A stretch of 53,395 nt of DNA from an uncultured Desulfovibrio sp. (GTDB lineage Bacteria > Desulfobacterota > Desulfovibrionia > Desulfovibrionales > Desulfovibrionaceae), in assembly GCA_949291675.1 (NCBI GenBank), contig CASEWR010000108.1, positions 1-53,395 of the forward strand. The letters are read 5' to 3'. The number at the start of each line of letters is the position of its first letter. Position 1 is the first letter of the stretch. Below, in pieces: positions 1 through 7,650 of the stretch. The notes beneath the pieces are model-generated. The model did no database searches. It saw only the letters and a list, made by a program, of their open reading frames with translations, and was not told the DNA's origin. The position numbers and the translations under genes are program-made.

Positions 1-567
1 CTGCGCATTCTTGTGCAGACCCTGTGCGAGACGCACAGTCCGGGCCAGACAGCCGGTGCGGAAAGCCAGGCCCGAGCTGCAGTGACTGCAGAGACTGCCG
101 GGGCTGCCGGGGCTGCAGCGACAACGGCCCCTGCGGCCACAGAGCAGACAGAAAGTTCAGCCATCTGGCGGCAGCCGGGCACACTGCACAGCTGCGGCAC
201 AGCCTGGAAGCAGCTGGCAGGGCGCTTTGTCAGCCACATGCTCATAGATTCAAGGCACGGCCGCTATCCGGGCGATGTGCAGGAAGCACTGACACTGGCC
301 AGCACACTTGGCATCACAGTCATAGATACCCCCATGATACAGCCGGACGGCCAGCACCATGCCCCTGAACGCCTGGCAGCACTGCTTGTGCAACTGCGGG
401 ATGCCGGGCTTGCCGGAGGGAGCGCAGCTGCCGGCGCTGCCACAGCTCCCGGCACTGCCCTGAATGCCGCAGCTGCCTGGGATGGCGTGCATGCCAGTGC
501 TGCCGAAGCGGCCGAAGCTGCCAGTGCTGCCCGGGACACGGGGACAGAGGGTAGCAGGCATGCCTGA
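1..567 (+). CDS. C-terminal part of an Ala-rich protein, possibly CofD/YvcK-like
   Basis: The reading frame is open from the first base, so the N-terminus lies outside the window; it ends with TGA at 565-567 and overlaps the next gene by 8 bases (ATGCCTGA). The only ordered stretch is residues ~75-130, with LIDSRHGRYPGDVQEAL, then GITVIDTPMI and a PERLAALLVQL helix. This pattern weakly resembles the C-terminal end of CofD/YvcK-type proteins, but I cannot establish the family from this fragment. Both flanks are low-complexity: an Ala/Thr/Glu-rich segment near the beginning and an Ala/Gly-rich tail of about 50 residues. The overlap with the pseudouridine synthase gene suggests co-transcription. 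The coding assignment is reasonable; the family assignment is a guess. Confidence 0.5.
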   Translation: MRILVQTLCETHSPGQTAGAESQARAAVTAETAGAAGAAATTAPAATEQTESSAIWRQPGTLHSCGTAWKQLAGRFVSHMLIDSRHGRYPGDVQEALTLASTLGITVIDTPMIQPDGQHHAPERLAALLVQLRDAGLAGGSAAAGAATAPGTALNAAAAWDGVHASAAEAAEAASAARDTGTEGSRHA

Positions 568-1837
568 GACTGCGTTTACGGCAGGCCAGGACCTTGCCGG
601 CAGCAGACTGGATCACGCGCTTGCAGCACTTACAGGCCTCTCCCAGCGGGCCGCAAAGCGACTGTGCGCAGACAAGCGCGTCTTCCTCAATGGCCGCCCT
701 GCCCGCCAGGGGCTGCTGGTGCGCGCTGGTGATGTCCTCACCATCCGTGGCACTGCAGCTGCGGCAGGCACTGACACAGCTGCCGATACTGACACAGCTG
801 CCGACACTGGCACAGCGTGTGACACGCTCATGGCAGCAAACGACTGTGTCGCACCTGGTCCTGGCACTGACGGCACAGAGGGCACAGACGGCACTGGCGC
901 AGCAGGCAGGCAACGCGCTGCGACACACAGCAGGGCTGCCTGTCTTGTGCGCACCTGTGACTATGCCTTTTTGTACAAACCCTCCTGCCTGCACAGCGTG
1001 CATCTGGCCGGGCGCGACACTGCCAGCCTTGAAGACCTGCTGCCTGCCCTTGTACCTGACTGCCCGCAGGCAGAGCTGTTGCAGCGCCTTGATTTCGAGA
1101 CCTCAGGCATTGTCACCTGTGCCCTGCACGCACAGGCAAGGGCTGCCTTTCGGGCTGCAGAACACGCTGGCCAGGTGCACAAGGCCTATCTGACCATAGT
1201 CTGCGGCCATCTTGAAAAGCCTCTGCTCATCAAGGCTGCACTGACAGGCCAGGGCAAACGCGTGCGTGTGCACGAGTATGCCGATGCCGATCCTGCCCGC
1301 TGGACCAGGGTTGTGCCCCTGCTCCATCTTGCCAGGGAAGAGGCGCACGTCCTTGGCGCCAGCGGCCCTGTCACCCTGGCAGGCTGTCTCATTCACAGGG
1401 GCTTTCGCCATCAGATCAGGGCACACTGTGCCTCTGCCGGCTACCCCCTGCTGCATGATGCGCTGTACGGGATGCAGCAGTCCTGCACAGCACAGTCGCA
1501 GGCGCCTGCTGTCCACACAGGCACTGGCGCTTCTTCAGCAGCCTCCGATCCTGCAGCCTCCGATCCTGCAGCTTCCGATCCTGCAGCATCACTTCCTGCA
1601 TCTGCCTGCCCTGCACCATCCTGCCCTGCACCTTCCGGGCAGGGGCGTGCAGCATCTGCACGTGCCTGCACACAGCACTTCTATCTGCATCACAGCCGTC
1701 TTGAATTTTGTCAAAACTGTGTCAAATGCCTGCCTGACTGGCTTACCGAAATAGCCGGGGGCCTGCAGCAGGCGGAAGATTGGTTTGCACAAAGCAGCAT
1801 TGTTGCGTACAATTCCCCGCGGAAAAGCTCCAGCTGA
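560..1837 (+). CDS. RluA-family pseudouridine synthase with S4 domain and repeat insertions
   Basis: This enzyme should isomerise uridine to pseudouridine in ribosomal or transfer RNA. The product is 425 aa from the ATG that overlaps the previous stop; an upstream in-frame ATG at 464 lies inside the preceding gene and would add only low-complexity sequence. Residues ~15-65 form an S4 RNA-binding domain (SRLDHALAALTGLSQRAAKR ... VRAGDVLTI). The catalytic core follows, with the family signature RLDFETSGIV carrying the catalytic Asp, and later the HRGFRHQIRAH motif. It is longer than usual RluA proteins (about 300-330 aa) because of two low-complexity insertions: an Ala/Thr/Asp/Gly-rich linker after S4 and an Ala/Ser/Pro/Asp segment before the final TQHFYLHHSRLEF strand. 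Both are encoded by short tandem DNA repeats. Which RNA site it modifies cannot be told. Confidence 0.88.
   Translation: MPETAFTAGQDLAGSRLDHALAALTGLSQRAAKRLCADKRVFLNGRPARQGLLVRAGDVLTIRGTAAAAGTDTAADTDTAADTGTACDTLMAANDCVAPGPGTDGTEGTDGTGAAGRQRAATHSRAACLVRTCDYAFLYKPSCLHSVHLAGRDTASLEDLLPALVPDCPQAELLQRLDFETSGIVTCALHAQARAAFRAAEHAGQVHKAYLTIVCGHLEKPLLIKAALTGQGKRVRVHEYADADPARWTRVVPLLHLAREEAHVLGASGPVTLAGCLIHRGFRHQIRAHCASAGYPLLHDALYGMQQSCTAQSQAPAVHTGTGASSAASDPAASDPAASDPAASLPASACPAPSCPAPSGQGRAASARACTQHFYLHHSRLEFCQNCVKCLPDWLTEIAGGLQQAEDWFAQSSIVAYNSPRKSSS
770..823 (+). repeat. 18-bp imperfect tandem repeat in the S4-catalytic linker
   Basis: Three consecutive 18-base units (ACTGACACAGCTGCCGAT, then a copy with a final C, then a diverged copy) encode TDTAAD, TDTAAD and TGTACD. 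They lie in the linker between the S4 and catalytic domains of the pseudouridine synthase. Unit length is a multiple of three, so copy-number change keeps the frame. Confidence 0.75.
1541..1630 (+). repeat. 15-bp tandem repeat inside the pseudouridine synthase gene
   Basis: Six contiguous 15-base units start at 1541, 1556, 1571, 1586, 1601 and 1616. The first two are identical (GCCTCCGATCCTGCA), the third differs by one base, and the last three are more degenerate but keep the CCTGCA end. They encode ASDPA-like pentapeptides in a surface insertion of the enzyme. Confidence 0.85.
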
Positions 1838-1908
1838 CACATATTCGTCACTGAAACGTCAATTGTGTCCCGGCCATGCCCTTTGACAATCAACCCGGTG
1901 GATAGCCC

Positions 1909-2538
1909 ATGTTTGCAGCACTGCTCCCCAAATCGGCCCCCTTCTTCGAGATGCTCATGGAACAGAATACCATGCTCCGCAAAGCTGCAGAGGAGAACAT
2001 TGTTCTCTTCAGCAGTGACGCGGAAGCACGCTATCTGTGCTACAAGCGCATTGCAGAAATCGAGAATGAGGCTGACACCCTCTACCGCAAGATCGGACGC
2101 AGCCTGTCCTCAACCTTCATTACGCCCATTGACAGAGAAGACATCCTGCGCATCAGTCAGGGTCAGGAAGAATGCCTGGACACCCTGCAGAGCCTGGCTG
2201 CACGGCTGGCTTCCTACAACATGCCTGAGATCCTCTTCCCTGCCCAGAAGACCGTCATCATTGTGAAAGACATGTTCGAGCTCACCACGGACATGCTGCA
2301 GGGCCTGCACAAGCGCAGGGACGCCCACAAGACCAGGGCCTTCCGCACCCTGCGTGAAGAAGCCGACTCCCTGCTGGCAGTAGGCCTGGCCGAAGTCATG
2401 GATGTGAGCGAGCAGACGCCCGCGAGCCTGCCCCTGGTGCTCAAGTGGATGCAGCTGTACACAGGCCTTGAAAACCTGCTGCATCAGATCTCGGAACTGT
2501 TTGAACACATTGAAGAAGCGGTGATGAAAAATGTTTGA
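1909..2538 (+). CDS. DUF47 / PhoU-like phosphate transport accessory protein
   Basis: This 209-aa all-helical protein belongs to the DUF47 (TIGR00153, PhoU-like) family, which is found beside Pit phosphate transporters and is thought to regulate them. The start MFAALLPKSAPFFEMLMEQ is typical, as are the charged helices with IAEIENEADTLYRKIGRSL and the later ENLLHQISELFEHIEEAVM. The gene overlaps the downstream pit gene by 8 bases, so translational coupling is likely. The protein has no membrane segment and is probably cytoplasmic, acting on the transporter. The exact mechanism of this family is not settled. Confidence 0.9.
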   Translation: MFAALLPKSAPFFEMLMEQNTMLRKAAEENIVLFSSDAEARYLCYKRIAEIENEADTLYRKIGRSLSSTFITPIDREDILRISQGQEECLDTLQSLAARLASYNMPEILFPAQKTVIIVKDMFELTTDMLQGLHKRRDAHKTRAFRTLREEADSLLAVGLAEVMDVSEQTPASLPLVLKWMQLYTGLENLLHQISELFEHIEEAVMKNV

Positions 2539-3538
2539 GGTCCCTCTTCTTCTCGTCCTCATCATTCTCACTGCCCTGATCTTCGACTTCACCAACGGAG
2601 CGCATGACTGCGCCAATGCCATTGCCACAGTGGTCTCCACCAAGGTTGCCACCCCGCGCATGGCAGTGACCATGGCAGCCATCCTCAACCTTGTCGGTGC
2701 CCTGCTCGGCACCGAGGTGGCCAAGACCCTGGGCGGTGGTCTGATCTATCCGGCCATGGTGGACGGCTCGCAGATCCTGGTCTTTGCGGCCTTAGTCGGC
2801 GCCATTGTCTGGAATCTGCTCACCTGGTACCTCGGCATCCCCTCCTCCTCTTCCCACGCCCTCATTGGTGGGCTGCTGGGGTCCGCCTGGGCCCATGCCG
2901 GCTTTGATGCCATCAACTTTTCCGGTGTCGTGCACAAGGTTATCCTGCCCTTCATAGGCTCGCCCCTGGCCGGCTTTTGCGCAGGCTTCCTTGCCATGTT
3001 CATCATCTACTGGGTGTGCGCAGGCCACAGACGCGCCAGGGTCAATGCCTGGTTCCGGCGCATGCAGCTGGTCTCGGCAGGCTTCATGGCCCTGTCCCAC
3101 GGCCTCAATGACGCCCAGAAGACCATGGGTGTCATCACCCTGGCCCTGCTGCTCTTCGGCCACCTGGATACCGTGGAAATCCCGCTCTGGGTCAAGCTGA
3201 TCTGCGCTGGCGCCATGGCCATGGGCACAGCTGTGGGCGGCTGGAAGATCGTCAAGACCATGGGACACAGGATCTTCAAGCTCGAGCCTGTGCACGGCTT
3301 TGCTGCCGAGACTGCCACAGGCTGCGTCATCACCTGCGCAAGCATGCTCGGTGCCCCTGTGAGCACCACCCACACAGTGTCCGCTGCCATCTTCGGCGTG
3401 GGCTCAAGCAAGCGTCTGAGCGCCGTGCGCTGGGGCGTTGCCGGCCAGCTGGTCGTTGCCTGGGTGCTGACCCTGCCCTGCGCTGGTGCTGTGGGCGCCA
3501 TGGCCTACTACGTGCTGCACATCATCTGGCCTGGCTAA
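2531..3538 (+). CDS. pit: Pit-type inorganic phosphate transporter
   Basis: This is a 335-aa integral membrane protein of the PiT (PF01384) family, which imports phosphate as a metal-phosphate complex in symport with H+ or Na+. The family's duplicated signature is visible near the N-terminus (DFTNGAHDCANAIATVV) and again in the second half (SHGLNDAQKTMGVI). GAPVSTTHTVSAAIFGVG near the C-terminus is another conserved element. About eight to ten hydrophobic segments can be seen. Its start overlaps the end of the DUF47 gene, the common two-gene arrangement for low-affinity phosphate uptake. An intrinsic terminator about 50 bases downstream ends the unit. Confidence 0.93.
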   Translation: MFEVPLLLVLIILTALIFDFTNGAHDCANAIATVVSTKVATPRMAVTMAAILNLVGALLGTEVAKTLGGGLIYPAMVDGSQILVFAALVGAIVWNLLTWYLGIPSSSSHALIGGLLGSAWAHAGFDAINFSGVVHKVILPFIGSPLAGFCAGFLAMFIIYWVCAGHRRARVNAWFRRMQLVSAGFMALSHGLNDAQKTMGVITLALLLFGHLDTVEIPLWVKLICAGAMAMGTAVGGWKIVKTMGHRIFKLEPVHGFAAETATGCVITCASMLGAPVSTTHTVSAAIFGVGSSKRLSAVRWGVAGQLVVAWVLTLPCAGAVGAMAYYVLHIIWPG

Positions 3539-3586
3539 GGCCTTAACGTACGACGGCAGGACGTCAGCTCCTGCCCTGTAAAAAAA

Positions 3587-3614
3587 GGACTCCCGAATCG
3601 GGAGTCCTTTTTTT
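3587..3614 (+). terminator. Intrinsic terminator after pit
   Basis: GGACTCCC pairs with GGGAGTCC around a short loop and is followed by a run of eight T. A run of A precedes the stem, so it may also work from the other side for argD, which ends at 3729. Confidence 0.9.
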
Positions 3615-3728
3615 GCCATGGGTGAACTGTTCTGACTGAGTTGAACTTGTGGGCGCGGCCCTTTCGGGACATGACGAACAGGTGCACAACCTGTCCGGCC
3701 CCGGCTGTCGGGGCGCTGTCAGGCAGGC

Positions 3729-4937
3729 CTAGGCCCTGCTCTCCTGGAGCAGACGGGCTTCCAGCGCGTCCATGAAGGCGTCCACGTCGTCCTCAGTGAT
3801 GATGAGGGGCGGCAGCAGGCGCAGGGTGGAACCGTGGCAGAGGTTGCACAGATAGCCTGCCTCAAGCAAATCACTCCACACCTTATGGGCGTCAGAGGGC
3901 AGCTCAATGCCGATGAACAGGCCCTTGCCGCGCACTTCCCTGATGGTGCCGGGATGGGTCTCCATAAAGGCCCTGGCCCTGTCCATGATGCGCCTGCCAA
4001 GGACACGCGCCCGTTCGGCCAGGTTGTCGCGCTGCATGATTTCCACCACCCTGGCTGCCACAGCGCTGGTGAGCAGGCCGGCACCAAAGGTGGTGCCATG
4101 GGAGCCTGCCACAAAGCCCCTGCTCACTTCCTCGGTGGCCATGATGCCGCCCATGGGCAGGCCGTTGGCCAGAGCCTTGGCCATGCTGATGATGTCGGGC
4201 TTCACGCCGCAGGTCTGATAGGCCCAGAAGGCGCCGGTGCGGCACATGCCTGCCTGCACCTCGTCGCAGCAGAAGAGCACATCGCGCTCCCTGCACAGCT
4301 TTTCCACTGCACGCACATAGTCATCGTCCAGGACAATGACGCCGCCTTCGCCCTGCACCACTTCCAGAAGGACTGCGCAGGTCTTTTCGTCAATGGCAGC
4401 TGCCATGGCCTCGATATTGCCGGCCTCCACCTGTTTGAAGCCTGCAGGCAGAGGCCTGAAGCCGTCAGCCAGGCTGTCTCTGCCTGTGGCGGCCAGGGCA
4501 CCGAAAGTCCTGCCGTGGAAGCAGCCGGAGAGGGTGATGATGTCCACAGCCTCTTCTCTGCCCTTCACTCTGGTCATGTACCTGCGGGCCAGCTTGATCA
4601 GGGTTTCGTTGGCCTCGGCACCGGAATTGCAGAAAAAGCAGCGGCTCATGTGGTCTGTGGTGCCCACAAGGCGTCTGGCAAGCTCGGTCTGGGGCTCGGT
4701 GTAGACAAGGTTGCTGGTGTGCCACAGCGCCTGCATCTGCGTGCTTAGGACATCCACAAGCTCTGGATGGCAGTGGCCGAGGCTGGTGACGGCAATACCT
4801 GCCAGCAGGTCCACGTATTCCCTGCCGTTCACATCCCACATATGTGCACCCTCGCCTCTGGCAAAGGCCACAGGGTAGCGTCCGTAGGTCTGGATAATGT
4901 ATTTCTGGTCGTCTGCAACAATGCTTTCGTAAGACAT
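3729..4937 (-). CDS. argD: Acetylornithine aminotransferase
   Basis: This class III PLP-dependent aminotransferase (402 aa) converts N-acetylglutamate semialdehyde and glutamate to N-acetylornithine in arginine synthesis. I chose the ATG at 4937 because GGAGA lies just upstream of it; the longer frame runs into dut. Visible features are GHCHPELVDVL near residue 50, the phosphate-binding CFFCNSGAEANE, GCFHGRTFGALAATG, the CCDEVQAGMCRTG motif with the PLP-ring Asp, and SMAKALANGLPMGG with the Schiff-base lysine. Family members may also act as succinyldiaminopimelate aminotransferases. It lies 25 bases after dut on the same strand, presumably in the same transcript. No other arg gene is in the window. 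Confidence 0.9.
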   Translation of the reverse strand: MSYESIVADDQKYIIQTYGRYPVAFARGEGAHMWDVNGREYVDLLAGIAVTSLGHCHPELVDVLSTQMQALWHTSNLVYTEPQTELARRLVGTTDHMSRCFFCNSGAEANETLIKLARRYMTRVKGREEAVDIITLSGCFHGRTFGALAATGRDSLADGFRPLPAGFKQVEAGNIEAMAAAIDEKTCAVLLEVVQGEGGVIVLDDDYVRAVEKLCRERDVLFCCDEVQAGMCRTGAFWAYQTCGVKPDIISMAKALANGLPMGGIMATEEVSRGFVAGSHGTTFGAGLLTSAVAARVVEIMQRDNLAERARVLGRRIMDRARAFMETHPGTIREVRGKGLFIGIELPSDAHKVWSDLLEAGYLCNLCHGSTLRLLPPLIITEDDVDAFMDALEARLLQESRA

Positions 4938-4962
4938 GGGGGTCTCCTCAAGGAAAAAGATA

Positions 4963-5466
4963 TCAGCGTCCTGTGTGTCCGAAACCACCTGCGCCACGCT
5001 CTGTGGCACACAGGTCGTCCACCACGGCATACCGAGGGCTGGCAAAGGGCTGGAAGATCAGCTGCGCAATGCGCTCGCCTCGGCTGATTCGTCGCACTTC
5101 CTTTGAGGTGTTCAGCAGAACAACCAGTATTTCCCCTGTGTAGTCGGGATCAATGACGCCCACGCCCTGGGCCACGGTCAGGCCATCCCTGGCTCCGAGG
5201 CCGCTGCGTGCGTAGAGAAATCCAGCATAACCGGGGACCTTGGGCTGCACCCGTACCCCTGTGGGCACGGTCAGCCGCTCACCAGGGGCAATCTCCTGCA
5301 CGTCTTCGGCAAAGGCAGCCCGCAAATCCGTTCCCGCAGAACGGCTGGTTGCAGCTGCCAGGCCCTCAGCGTACAGCGCCCTGGCCCCGGCAGAGGTGAA
5401 GGCAAGCTCCACCGCAATGACAGGCACGTCGGCCTGTACGAATTGTTCCTGCTCGGATTGTGTCAT
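4963..5466 (-). CDS. dut: Deoxyuridine 5'-triphosphate nucleotidohydrolase (dUTPase)
   Basis: This enzyme hydrolyses dUTP to dUMP and pyrophosphate, keeping uracil out of DNA and supplying dTMP synthesis. The 167-aa sequence shows all five motifs of the trimeric family: AGTDLRA (1), YARSGLGARDGL (2), GVIDPDYTGEI with the catalytic Asp region (3), RGERIAQLIF (4) and the glycine-rich C-terminal GAGGFGHTG (5). It has about 15 extra residues at the N-terminus compared with E. coli. argD follows on the same strand. The ribosome-binding site is weak (GAAG about 5 bases upstream). Confidence 0.93.
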   Translation of the reverse strand: MTQSEQEQFVQADVPVIAVELAFTSAGARALYAEGLAAATSRSAGTDLRAAFAEDVQEIAPGERLTVPTGVRVQPKVPGYAGFLYARSGLGARDGLTVAQGVGVIDPDYTGEILVVLLNTSKEVRRISRGERIAQLIFQPFASPRYAVVDDLCATERGAGGFGHTGR

Positions 5467-5841
5467 AATGCTTCAAAAGCCACCATTCACAAAAAACTTC
5501 CCCTTTCGCAAAAGAGGGGAGGTAAACGTACACAAGTCCCTGTTCACCTGCAAGGATATTTGCGTTGCATCCGGCACAACTTCGTGTCATTTGCCGGAAA
5601 TTTTCCACCTCTCCCTGGCACGGGCCAGGGCTGTTCCTGCCTGCAGCCCCCTCATGGCGTTGCCATGACATTTGCGCCTGAGTGTGGCATGAAGGCCCTG
5701 CCTTTCTGGCAGGTGCTGCGCCCTGCCCGAAAGGCCCCGAAATCCGGCCCTGCAACCCGGTCCCGAAATCCGGCCTGATATCCGGTCCTGAAATCCGGCC
5801 CCGGACCCTGTTTCAGGGAAGATCATTCCAAGGAAGAACAT
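5467..5841. other. Divergent intergenic region between dut and trmFO
   Basis: These 375 bases separate two divergently transcribed genes, so promoters in both directions are expected, but I see no clear consensus pair. A CCCCTTT / AAAGAGGGG imperfect hairpin lies at about 5508-5523. The part next to trmFO is filled by a 26-bp tandem repeat, listed separately. Reading frames here are short or antisense and not convincing. Confidence 0.6.
5736..5806 (+). repeat. Three-copy ~26-bp tandem repeat upstream of trmFO
   Basis: The core CCCGAAATCCGGCC occurs at 5736-5749 and 5762-5775, and as CCTGAAATCCGGCC at 5787-5800, so the period is 25-26 bases. Related TCCGG sub-units lie between the cores. The repeat ends about 40 bases before the trmFO start codon. 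Confidence 0.8.
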
Positions 5842-7200
5842 ATGCCTGATATAGCTATCGTGGGTGCCGGCCTGGCCGGCTGCGAATGCGCTCGTGTGCT
5901 GGCGGCGCTTGGCGTGGAAGTCACGCTCTTTGAGTGCAAGCCAAAGGAGCGCTCTGCTGCCCATGTCTCGGATTCCCTAAGCGAGCTTGTCTGCTCCAAC
6001 TCTCTGCGCTCGGACGCCCTGGCCAGCGGCATAGGCCTGCTCAAGCAGGAGCTGCGTGACCTTGCAAGCCCCTTCATGGTGGATGCCGATGCCTGCCGCG
6101 TGCCCGCAGGCAAGGCCCTGGCCGTGGACAGGGAGCTCTTTGCTGCCAGGGTCACAGAGGCTGTGGTGCAGAACCCGAAGATTCACCTTGTGCAGGCAAC
6201 CATCTCCTCCCTGGAGGACGAGCGCCTGGCTCCCTTCAGATACATTGTGCTGGCTGCAGGCCCCCTGGCCACCGAGAGCCTCTCCGAGAGCCTGGCACAG
6301 GCCATAGGCATGGAGCACTGCTACTTCTATGATGCCATAGCCCCCATTGTCTGGGGCCACAGCCTGGACCATACCATTGTCTTTCGCGGCTCCCGCTATG
6401 GCGATGAGCAGGGCGAGGCAGCGGATGAGGGCGACTACCTCAACTGTCCCATGAACAGGGATGAGTACAACACCTTCTATGAGGCCCTGTGCGCTGCCGA
6501 GAAGGTGCATGCCAGAGACTTCGAGAAGCACTTTGAGGGCTGCATGCCCATTGAGGCCCTGGCAGAGCGCGGTCCCAAAACCCTGGTCTTCGGCCCCATG
6601 AAGCCCGTGGGCTTTACGGACCCGAGGACCGGCAGGCGTCCCTGGGCCCTGCTGCAGCTGCGCGCGGAAAGCCTCAATGCCGCTGCCTACAACCTGGTGG
6701 GCTGCCAGACCAAGCTGACCTATGCCGAACAGGCCAGAGTCTTCCGCCTTATCCCGGGCATGGCAAAGGCCGAGTTTGTGCGCTTTGGCAGCATGCACCG
6801 CAATACCTACGTCAATGCCCCGAAGGTGCTGGCCCCTGACTCCTCCCTGCTGGCACGGCCCAATGTCTTTGTGGCAGGCCAGATCTCGGGCGTGGAAGGC
6901 TATGTGGAGTCCGCAGCCCACGGCCACTGGGTTGCCCGCATCCTGCAGGCCAGACTGACAGGAAGCACGCTTGCCACACCCCCTGTGACCACAGCCCTTG
7001 GTGCCCTGCTCGGCCATTTGCGCACAGAGCAGAAGAAGTTCCAGCCAAGCAACGCCCACTTCGGCCTCATGCCGGAACCTGGCTTCCGCATCCCCAAAAA
7101 GGAACGCAAGGAGTGGTACGCCGAGCGCGCCAGAAAGGACTTTGCGGCCTGGCAGGCAGGCCTTGCCCATGAGCTGACACAGACAGGGATCGTGCACTGA
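5842..7200 (+). CDS. trmFO: FAD/folate-dependent tRNA (uracil-54-C5)-methyltransferase TrmFO
   Basis: TrmFO makes 5-methyluridine at position 54 of the tRNA T-loop, using methylenetetrahydrofolate and FADH2. The 452-aa product starts with the dinucleotide-binding IAIVGAGLAGCECA and ECKP, and has the strongly conserved LVCSNSLRSD segment near residue 50. Further family motifs are YFYDAIAPIVW, YLNCPMNRDEY, FGPMKPVGFTDPRTG, QLRAESLNAAAYNLVGCQTKL and GQISGVEGYVESAAHG. Length is normal for the family. AAGGAAG sits just upstream of the ATG. A tRNA gene follows about 100 bases downstream, but with its own promoter. Confidence 0.96.
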   Translation: MPDIAIVGAGLAGCECARVLAALGVEVTLFECKPKERSAAHVSDSLSELVCSNSLRSDALASGIGLLKQELRDLASPFMVDADACRVPAGKALAVDRELFAARVTEAVVQNPKIHLVQATISSLEDERLAPFRYIVLAAGPLATESLSESLAQAIGMEHCYFYDAIAPIVWGHSLDHTIVFRGSRYGDEQGEAADEGDYLNCPMNRDEYNTFYEALCAAEKVHARDFEKHFEGCMPIEALAERGPKTLVFGPMKPVGFTDPRTGRRPWALLQLRAESLNAAAYNLVGCQTKLTYAEQARVFRLIPGMAKAEFVRFGSMHRNTYVNAPKVLAPDSSLLARPNVFVAGQISGVEGYVESAAHGHWVARILQARLTGSTLATPPVTTALGALLGHLRTEQKKFQPSNAHFGLMPEPGFRIPKKERKEWYAERARKDFAAWQAGLAHELTQTGIVH

Positions 7201-7249
7201 GAGTGCACTGACACTGACAAAAAAATTTCACAAAACCGCAAAAAAACGC

Positions 7250-7276
7250 TTGACGGGCAGGGTCGAACTCTATAAA
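7250..7276 (+). promoter_or_regulatory. Candidate sigma-70 promoter of the tRNA-Val gene
   Basis: TTGACG at 7250-7255 and TATAAA at 7271-7276 are separated by 15 bases; shifting the -35 box two bases upstream gives the standard 17. The inferred start near 7283 is about 15 bases before the mature tRNA. Confidence 0.65.
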
Positions 7277-7297
7277 AAGACTCCTGCCTTTAGGGAC

Positions 7298-7374
7298 AGG
7301 AGCGTAGCTCAGGTGGCTAGAGCGCTTCCTTGACACGGAAGAGGTCAGCAGTTCAAGTCTGCTCGTTCCTACCA
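7298..7374 (+). tRNA. tRNA-Val (anticodon GAC)
   Basis: The cloverleaf folds fully. The acceptor AGGAGCG pairs with CGTTCCT (one G-T pair) and is followed by A and an encoded CCA. The D stem is GCTC/GAGC. The anticodon stem is CTTCC/GGAAG around loop TTGACAC, putting GAC at 7332-7334. The T arm is AGCAG-TTCAAGT-CTGCT. GAC reads the valine codons GUC and GUU. Confidence 0.96.
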
Positions 7375-7453
7375 TAACTCAAGCAATCGGGAGAGGTTCT
7401 CCCGGCGGCGAAAGGCGTTGTACGCCAACCGCCCTTAAAAAATATACGCCGGA

Positions 7454-7483
7454 GGGGAGGTCATTGGCCTCCCCTTCTTTTTT
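7454..7483 (+). terminator. Intrinsic terminator after tRNA-Val
   Basis: GGGGAGG at 7454-7460 pairs with CCTCCCC at 7469-7475 and is followed by TTCTTTTTT. It ends the tRNA transcript and lies about 170 bases before thrS, so thrS probably has a separate start or is reached by read-through. Confidence 0.88.
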
Positions 7484-7650
7484 ATCCCGTGCCTGGCACG
7501 GGATGGAGAAAGCCCGCGCCGTGTTCCTGCGCAGTGCATGCAGCTTTTTTTTGCAAAATGCCGGGCAGGTACAGGGCAGCTGGCCTTAAAGCAAAGCCTC
7601 GCTTGTGAAAGCGTGGCTGTTTTGCGTCCATACAGGAGGAAACTTTTCCC

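Noticed and set aside
7375..7453. A GC-rich stretch after tRNA-Val considered as a second RNA gene or thrS leader element
   Set aside because: Only small local hairpins form, no tRNA fold or known riboswitch core is seen, and the terminator after it fits the tRNA transcript.
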